Part shown: in pieces, positions 58,432 through 64,000 of the stretch
Layout: each line of letters begins with the position of its first letter
How positions within the stretch are numbered: the stretch's first letter is position 1
Assembly: GCA_947589185.1 (NCBI GenBank)
Contig: CANQCK010000004.1
Coordinates: 49,584 to 113,583 of the forward strand
Direction of reading: 5' to 3'
DNA from: an uncultured Clostridia bacterium
Lineage (GTDB): Bacteria > Bacillota > Clostridia > Oscillospirales > Ruminococcaceae
Length of the DNA: 64,000 bases
Made by a program: the position numbers and the translations under genes
The notes under the pieces: model-generated
What the model was told of the DNA's origin: nothing
Databases searched by the model: none
The model's input: the letters and a program-made list of their open reading frames with translations, nothing else

Positions 58432-58653
58432 TTATTCTATCTCTATCATTTCTGCGTCAGCCTTTCTCAGAGACAGCTCATAGCCTCTTACCGTAACCTC
58501 TATTGGGTCTCCGAGAGGTGCTACCTTTCTTATATGTATATCTACGCCTTTTGTAATTCCCATATCCATAATTCTGCGTTTTACCGCTCCTTCCCCGTGC
58601 AGACGCTTGACCTTCACAGTCTGACCTATCACGGCTTCCTTTAATGTTTGCAT
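58432..58653 (-). CDS. feoA: FeoA domain protein
   Basis: VKRLHGEGAVKRRIMDMGITKGVDIHIRKVAPLGDPIEVTVRGYELSLRKADA. Confidence 0.92.
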   Translation of the reverse strand: MQTLKEAVIGQTVKVKRLHGEGAVKRRIMDMGITKGVDIHIRKVAPLGDPIEVTVRGYELSLRKADAEMIEIE

Positions 58654-58697
58654 AAGATCTCTCCTTTTTCTTCTTTTATTTATTTATATGTTTTAAA

Positions 58698-58913
58698 TTA
58701 AGCAACTATAATTTTATTTGCCATTTCACGGCTGATAGCCACTCTTGTGTTTTTTACGTTTACTATTAGATTTCCGCCGTTGTCCGATACGATAAGTATT
58801 TCTCCGCCCTCGACAAACCCTAAGTTCCCTAAAAATCGTTTCGTTTCGTCTTTGCCCTTGATTTTCTTTATTTTTATCTTTTCGCCGACTTCTGCAAAGG
58901 TCAATGGTATCAT
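58698..58913 (-). CDS. Second FeoA domain protein
   Basis: FAEVGEKIKIKKIKGKDETKRFLGNLGFVEGGEILIVSDNGGNLIVNVKNTRVAISREMANKI. Confidence 0.9.
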   Translation of the reverse strand: MIPLTFAEVGEKIKIKKIKGKDETKRFLGNLGFVEGGEILIVSDNGGNLIVNVKNTRVAISREMANKIIVA

Positions 58914-58945
58914 TATTTCATCTCTTTCTCTTTCTATAGGTGAAA

Positions 58946-58961
58946 GTTAGAATCGGCTAAC
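58946..58961. promoter_or_regulatory. Palindrome GTTAG-AATCGG-CTAAC
   Basis: Upstream of feoA-feoA-feoB. Confidence 0.6.
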
Positions 58962-58978
58962 TCGTTTTTATCAAAAAA

Positions 58979-58994
58979 GTTAGCGAAAACTAAC
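58979..58994. promoter_or_regulatory. Palindrome GTTAG-CGAAAA-CTAAC
   Basis: Upstream of feoA-feoA-feoB. Confidence 0.6.
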
Positions 58995-59067
58995 CTTATA
59001 CAGAATACCACTTTCCGCAGTTTTTGTCAATGTGTTTTTCAAAGTTTGTAGCTTTTCACAAAAACAA

Positions 59068-59083
59068 GTTAGCGAATGGTAAC
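59068..59083. promoter_or_regulatory. Imperfect palindrome GTTAG-CGAATG-GTAAC
   Basis: One mismatch to the other sites, upstream of feoA. Confidence 0.4.
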
Positions 59084-59094
59084 TGAAATTGTTA

Positions 59095-59300
59095 AAACCG
59101 CCAGCGTGACGCTGGATGCTCTGCTGCCTTTGGAAAGTTAGCATAATGTGTTTGCTTTGTACAACGGCAGGCTAGTACTTTGTTTAAATAACTAACTAGA
59201 ACTTATAAAAATATTGCCAACTTTAGCGTGCCGACAGACTATTTTAATCTTTTTTGCTTTAAAAACGGAGGCACAAGAGCCACCGGAGGTTCTCCGGTCT
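59095..59300 (+). repeat. Dispersed hairpin-ended repeat, copy A (diverged)
   Basis: Shares gcgtgccgacagac, ttttttgcttt, aaaacggaggcacaagagccaccggaggttctccgg with copies B and C. Confidence 0.8.
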
Positions 59301-59477
59301 TGCCTCAGCTTTTAGATGCTAGAAATTTAGAGGCAAGAAGCAAGATTCTATCTATTTTACAAAGTATAAGTCTGCCGTTTTGATTCGTCAAACATTAAAT
59401 TAAACTTTTAATAGGCAGCAGAGCCACCGCCGGCTCGGCGGGCTTGACAAATAAAAATTATATGTTATAATATAAAT

Positions 59478-59583
59478 GTAAAAAGAGAGTACTGCACACG
59501 GCAAACTAATGCCTAGGCGGTTACTCCCATGAATAGTGTTTAGAAACACCGCAACATTGGAAGCGTGGCGGTGTTTCTTTTTT
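59478..59583 (+). ncRNA. Candidate antitoxin RNA of type I TA locus 2
   Basis: TTGACA-N16-TATAAT (59444-59471); terminator with GAAACACCG/CGGTGTTTC and T-run; near-identical to locus 1. Confidence 0.6.
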
Positions 59584-59603
59584 ATGTAAAAATAAAAAAG
59601 CTT

Positions 59604-59693
59604 CTAATTTTTCTTATTAAATATAAGAAAAGCTAGAGTGATAATCTCGGCTATCATGCTGATGAATGAAAACAATTCATAATATGATACCAT
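59604..59693 (-). CDS. Small hydrophobic toxin-like peptide 2: MVSYYELFSFISMIAEIITLAFLIFNKKN
   Basis: Minus-strand promoter TTGACA-N17-TATAAT upstream; RBS aaaggggg. Confidence 0.72.
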   Translation of the reverse strand: MVSYYELFSFISMIAEIITLAFLIFNKKN

Positions 59694-59795
59694 ATTACCA
59701 CCCCCTTTCGGGGAGAAACCGCTTGCCTTTTTATGTACAGTACTCTCATATTTATTATAATTTAAAATATATACTTTGTCAAATAATATCAACCG

Positions 59796-59997
59796 CCGCC
59801 GGCGTGACGCCGGTTGCTCTGCCGCCTTTGGGTAGTTTGATTAATGTTTAACTTTGAGAAACGGCGGGCTTGTACTTTGTTTAAACGGTGGGCAAGTTTA
59901 GTTTTATATTGCTAACTAATAGCGTGCCGACAGACAAAATTAATCTTTTTTGCTTTGAAAACGGAGGCACAAGAGCCACCGGAGGTTCTCCGGGTTG
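59796..59997 (+). repeat. Dispersed hairpin-ended repeat, copy B
   Basis: Closely matches the reverse complement of 63628-63815. Confidence 0.85.
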
Positions 59998-60085
59998 ATT
60001 AATTTTGATTTTTATGGTAGAATTAGTGCGAAAGAAAAAATCTGAAATCAGATGTTCAGAAGAACTGAAAAAAGGAGTATGCTGT

Positions 60086-61510
60086 ATGGGAAATAACGTT
60101 TTTCTGAATAATAACTATACGGTCAAGGAGAATAGAGACAGCGAAGAATTTGTCGAGCTTATAAAAAGGTCAGACATGCTCAAAAAGATCGTCGGGAATA
60201 CTTACGAGGCGGCATTTGAAATAGATGTAAATAAGAATCAGGCGTATGAAATATTCATTAAAGACGGAACGCCGCTGAGCAGTGAATTTTTGAATGATAA
60301 GCTGTCGTATTCAAGACTATGCAGGCTTATTTTGAAAGAAATAGCAGACAGTACGGAAGTTGAAAGGCTGACAGAATTTTTAAATCCTGCGAGGATAAAA
60401 AAGATAAGGCAGAGCGACAGCGTCAAAAAGGAAGAAAGATTGCACTTCAGGGCAAAAGATACAGGCTTAGTTGAATGGAAAGAGTGCAGGATAGTGTACT
60501 GTCAGGAAAAGTCAGCGGAGACAGATATATGCACTATAAGAGACATTACGAATGAAAAGAATTACGAGATAAAATACAATGCACAGTCAGAACTGATTTA
60601 CGCAACACAGAATTCAGAACGGGAAATTATAAAAGATTTCATACGATCGGTAAAGAACGTATATAATGCAGTTATCGAGTTAAACTACACCGCTCTCGAG
60701 TGCTTTGAATACGAGTTTTCCGATGACGGCGTCAGAAAGAAAAAAATAAGCGGCGGCTTAAAGGAGTTTGTAAAGCGTGTTGCTCAAAATTATGTATATT
60801 CTGACGACGCTGATAAATTTTTGTCTTTTTTCAGCTTAGGGAATGTATTTGAAACATCTCAAAAAAGGAACGGCAATGTTGAATTAACTTTAAGACTGCG
60901 TAACAGTGAAAATACAAGATCAGGTTATGAATGGTATTCATTAACGGTAAGGTTTGAGAAAAATAAAAACGGTGAGATAATTCTCACAGTATTTTTCAAG
61001 AATATAAATAAAAGTGAAACGGAAAGAATAAAAGACAGAAAAAGTCTGGAAAGCACTATTGTCCAGGCACAGAACAAGCTGAAATTTAAAGAGCAGTATA
61101 AAAACGCATTGGCAGAAGGCTCTTATTTCTGCATTAACGCAAATGTCGGCAGAGATTTGATCGAGACCGACTGCGTTGACGCCGACGGAAACAGTCTTAT
61201 GAAGGCGGTTGGGTTAGCTGCACCGTGCAGATTATCAGATTTTGCAGGAAGATGGATAGAAAGGTATGTTGTAAAGGCAGAAAATTCGGCAGTTGATGTA
61301 AGCAGATTTGATTTAGATGTTTTAAAGGAAAATTATGAAAACGGCAAGCGGTTTTATAAGGGCGAGTATAAGATAATAGCTACTACGGGAAAAATCCGCT
61401 GGCTTGAGTGTTATACTCTGCTTGTAAAAACAGATTGCGAAAATGAACTTATGATGCTTCATTATGCTTTGGATATTACTGATGAGAAAAGAAAAAAGAC
61501 GATTATTTAA
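60086..61510 (+). CDS. PAS-like sensory protein without an output domain
   Basis: GLVEWKECRIVYCQEKSAETDICTIRDITNEK and GKIRWLECYTLLVKTDCENELMMLHYALDITDEKRKK PAC-like ends; ORF stops there. Confidence 0.65.
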   Translation: MGNNVFLNNNYTVKENRDSEEFVELIKRSDMLKKIVGNTYEAAFEIDVNKNQAYEIFIKDGTPLSSEFLNDKLSYSRLCRLILKEIADSTEVERLTEFLNPARIKKIRQSDSVKKEERLHFRAKDTGLVEWKECRIVYCQEKSAETDICTIRDITNEKNYEIKYNAQSELIYATQNSEREIIKDFIRSVKNVYNAVIELNYTALECFEYEFSDDGVRKKKISGGLKEFVKRVAQNYVYSDDADKFLSFFSLGNVFETSQKRNGNVELTLRLRNSENTRSGYEWYSLTVRFEKNKNGEIILTVFFKNINKSETERIKDRKSLESTIVQAQNKLKFKEQYKNALAEGSYFCINANVGRDLIETDCVDADGNSLMKAVGLAAPCRLSDFAGRWIERYVVKAENSAVDVSRFDLDVLKENYENGKRFYKGEYKIIATTGKIRWLECYTLLVKTDCENELMMLHYALDITDEKRKKTII

Positions 61511-61557
61511 TAATTAAAAGGCAGCTTGGATATTCTTATTTTAAGGAAGGTTTAAGT

Positions 61558-62145
61558 ATGATTATACAAACAGATAAGAAGGTAATATTAGCGTCCGCAT
61601 CGCCGAGAAGGAAAACGCTGATAAAATATTTGTTCGGAGATTATGAGGTTGAGCCGTCGAGCATTAATGAGGACGACTATAAAATGCTGTCGCCTTACGA
61701 GATGCCTGAATTTCTCGCAACACAGAAAGCAAAGGATATTGCAAAGTATCACACTGATGAAATCGTTATAGGGTGCGACACGTCGGTAGTTCTGGGAGAG
61801 AGAGTTCTGGGAAAACCTAAGGACGAAGTTCAGGCAAGGAATATGCTTTCGCTTTTGTCGAATAAAACGCATAAGGTAATAACGGGCGTGTGCATTATCT
61901 GCGGGGATAACGCTATGTCGTTTTCTGTTTCTACAGACGTCACCTTTTATGAGCTCGATGATGACGAAATAGACGAGTACGTTCAGTCGGGAGAGCCTTA
62001 TGACAAAGCAGGCGGATACGGTATTCAGGGTCTCGGCTCGGTGTTTGTAAAGGAAATCTCAGGCGATTTTTACAATGTAGTGGGTCTTCCTGTATCAAGG
62101 CTCTACAGAGAAATGATCGAATTTCTGAACCTTATTGACGGATAA
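61558..62145 (+). CDS. maf: Maf-like nucleoside triphosphate pyrophosphatase
   Basis: VILASASPRRKTLIKYLFGDYEV, VIGCDTSVVLGERVLGKPKD, DKAGGYGIQGLG. Confidence 0.94.
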   Translation: MIIQTDKKVILASASPRRKTLIKYLFGDYEVEPSSINEDDYKMLSPYEMPEFLATQKAKDIAKYHTDEIVIGCDTSVVLGERVLGKPKDEVQARNMLSLLSNKTHKVITGVCIICGDNAMSFSVSTDVTFYELDDDEIDEYVQSGEPYDKAGGYGIQGLGSVFVKEISGDFYNVVGLPVSRLYREMIEFLNLIDG

Positions 62146-62157
62146 TAAAATTAAAAC

Positions 62158-62871
62158 TTAGTCAAAGATGTTCTTAAGATTTTTCTCGTTCTGGAAATCG
62201 TAAATATGCAGTGTGTTGTTTTGGTCTAACGTGGCAAGGAAAATATCCTTGACCTTTTTGCCTCTTGCGGAAAGCTCTCTGTTTAGCCATGTTTCGTCCA
62301 CTCCGCAGTATTTGAGGTTCTGGCTCATAATTTTGCCGTCAATTATAATATTCAGATTGAGGTATTCGGGCTTTGGCATTGGGTTGAGCTTTAAATCGCT
62401 TGCGGTAACAGGACGGTACTCAGAACATGGAAAAAAACTGATTTCTCCGTTGTTTTCCATAATGGCGTAGTTGATTTGCGAAATGTCGAAATATCCGTTT
62501 GTTCTTGCTTTCGTCAAGAGGTCGTTGATGTCGAGCTTTGATTTTTTAAGATTCTCACTGTAAATTTTACCGTTTTCTATCAACAGCAATGTTCTGCCCG
62601 AGAATAAACGGCGGCATTTTATAGATTTTATAGTAAGAACCGAAAACAAAAATACCACAAGACCGTATACTATCATTGCAATAACTGCTGTTATGATTTC
62701 GTCTGCCTGACGGGAAATTGACAGCTCTGCTGCAATAGAACCTATAGTTATACCGTTTATATAGTCGAACATATTAAGCTCGGAGATCTGCTTATTACCG
62801 AGCAGCTTTGAGATCAAAAACATTATTACAATAGACAGCAGCGACGCACCTATTACTTTTACTACTAACAT
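62158..62871 (-). CDS. DUF421 (YetF-like) membrane protein
   Basis: LISKLLGNKQISELNMFDYINGITIGSIAAELS. Confidence 0.92.
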   Translation of the reverse strand: MLVVKVIGASLLSIVIMFLISKLLGNKQISELNMFDYINGITIGSIAAELSISRQADEIITAVIAMIVYGLVVFLFSVLTIKSIKCRRLFSGRTLLLIENGKIYSENLKKSKLDINDLLTKARTNGYFDISQINYAIMENNGEISFFPCSEYRPVTASDLKLNPMPKPEYLNLNIIIDGKIMSQNLKYCGVDETWLNRELSARGKKVKDIFLATLDQNNTLHIYDFQNEKNLKNIFD

Positions 62872-63008
62872 ATTCTATCACCCTTTAATAAAATTGTGGA
62901 AAATTCTGATTTATCAATCATAATTCAGGTATATATGTTAGTATTTTCAGCACGCTGAAAAATATACAATTTTGAAAAAAATCAGTCAATTACAAGTCGG
63001 TGAATATT

Positions 63009-63314
63009 ATGAAATTATTTAAAAAAAGCAAACAGGGTACGCCGATAAAGGAACTTTTGTCATTTAACGGCAAGGGTATTTCATATGCAGTCGAACGCAT
63101 AAACGGAGAGGAAGTAACTCTTGGAAAATCGGGTGCAATAACAGTGACCGAGGAAGAGATCATAATGGTATGCAACGGCAAAGAGGTTTTCAGGTGCTTG
63201 ACTAAGGGAGCAACGATAGCGACTCTTATGAGCGGAAACGGCTGTGATATAAAGGGCAGTGACAAAAGCGGTCAAAAACGGCATATTGTGGCGAATTATG
63301 TAATGTTTAGATAA
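63009..63314 (+). CDS. Conserved hypothetical protein (~101 aa)
   Basis: MKLFKKSKQGTPIKELLSFNGKGISYAVERINGEEVTLGKSGAITV; good coding composition. Confidence 0.6.
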   Translation: MKLFKKSKQGTPIKELLSFNGKGISYAVERINGEEVTLGKSGAITVTEEEIIMVCNGKEVFRCLTKGATIATLMSGNGCDIKGSDKSGQKRHIVANYVMFR

Positions 63315-63468
63315 ATTTGACTATAGTATAATAATGCAGAAAGAAAATCCACAGGACTATAAAAACTCTGTAATTACTTTTTTAAAGGTTGAGGAAAAAA
63401 GATACAAACGATATTTAAGAACCAAGAAAATACTTTACAAATCCGAATATATATGATATAATATGAAT

Positions 63469-63623
63469 AAGCTAAGAAAGGTTGTTTGAGGTGGACAATT
63501 TCGTGGCATCCACACGCCGAAGGTAATGACAGGGAGAAATCCCGAGAGATGCAGGAGAAAGCCACGCCTGCCAAATAACCATATGCTTTAATACCACTCT
63601 GAGAAATCAGAGTGGTATTTTTT
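63469..63623 (+). ncRNA. Candidate structured RNA with own promoter, kissing-loop fold and intrinsic terminator
   Basis: TTTACA-N17-TATAAT (63434-63462); helices GGTTGTTTG/CAAATAACC, GTGGA/TCCAC, GGGA-GAAA-TCCC, GCAGG/CCTGC; loop complement CGTGGC/GCCACG; terminator TACCACTCTGA-GAAA-TCAGAGTGGTA-T6. Confidence 0.75.
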
Positions 63624-63627
63624 CTAA

Positions 63628-63815
63628 CATAACCGCCGGAGAACCTCCGGTGGCTTTTGTGCCTCCGTTTTCAGAGCAAAAAAGATTAATATAGACTGTC
63701 GGCACGTTAGTAGTCAGCAATATAAAACTAAACTTGCCCACCGTTTAAACAAAGTATAAGCTTGCCGTTTCTCAAAGTTAAACATTAATCAAACTACCCA
63801 AAGGCGGACTGGATG
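63628..63815 (-). repeat. Dispersed hairpin-ended repeat, copy C (inverted)
   Basis: Reverse complement closely matches copy B. Confidence 0.85.
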
Positions 63816-63903
63816 CAACGGCACCGTTGCGTTGCATTGAAACGTGCAACTTTTTTGCTTTTTAGAGGTATAAGTGAAAAGCTATCTCTAGGAGGAATAT
63901 ATT

Positions 63904-64000
63904 ATGGCACGTCCGATAAAAAGCGGGCTTGATTACTTTCCTCTTGATTGTCAGCTAGATGATAAGTTTGAATTGATTGAGGCAGAGTTTGGTCTGACAG
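63904..64000 (+). CDS. DUF4373/Lin1244-like protein, N-terminus only (3' truncated by window edge)
   Basis: MARPIKSGLDYFPLDCQLDDKFELIEAEFGLT; RBS ctaggagg. Confidence 0.7.
   Translation, partial: MARPIKSGLDYFPLDCQLDDKFELIEAEFGLT

Noticed and set aside
63480-63580. SRP RNA, 6S RNA, T-box, cobalamin or glycine riboswitch assignments for the 63.5 kb RNA
   Set aside because: None of the diagnostic conserved segments I know (e.g. GGAAGCAGC-type SRP loop, T-box ggUGGnACCGCG, full B12 box context) could be matched convincingly

Overview
This 64 kb window is AT-rich chromosomal DNA from a Clostridia/Ruminococcus-like Firmicute; the taxon is inferred from gene content only. Most of it is housekeeping: gltX (partial), gld-type ABC genes, rimM-trmD, HPr, ftsEX with an M23 hydrolase, metG, a GH94 phosphorylase, tsaD-rimI, rsmI, recG, dusB, polA, rqcH, mpg, murT-gatD, feo and maf. 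The least ordinary regions are: (1) a divergent [FeFe]-hydrogenase locus at 24.3-33.5 kb. It has an NADH-linked HydABC-type operon on the minus strand. On the plus strand is a sensory-looking module: DRTGG, solo HATPase, a HydS-like protein with an altered H-cluster site, DRTGG, PHP and DtxR. (2) A tandem array at 33.5-35.7 kb of ribbon-helix-helix genes alternating with conserved 22-codon micro-ORFs on the opposite strand. (3) Two copies of a type I toxin-antitoxin-like locus, each with near-consensus promoters on both strands. (4) Two candidate small RNAs. The one at 63.47-63.62 kb has its own promoter and terminator and can fold with a 6-bp kissing loop. The one at 19.86-19.97 kb carries an anti-Shine-Dalgarno tract. 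(5) A repeated AGTTAG-N6-CTAACT palindrome around feo. (6) A ~200-bp dispersed hairpin-ended repeat family near the right end. No CRISPR array or rRNA was seen. All family assignments come from reading motifs by eye; no database search was run.
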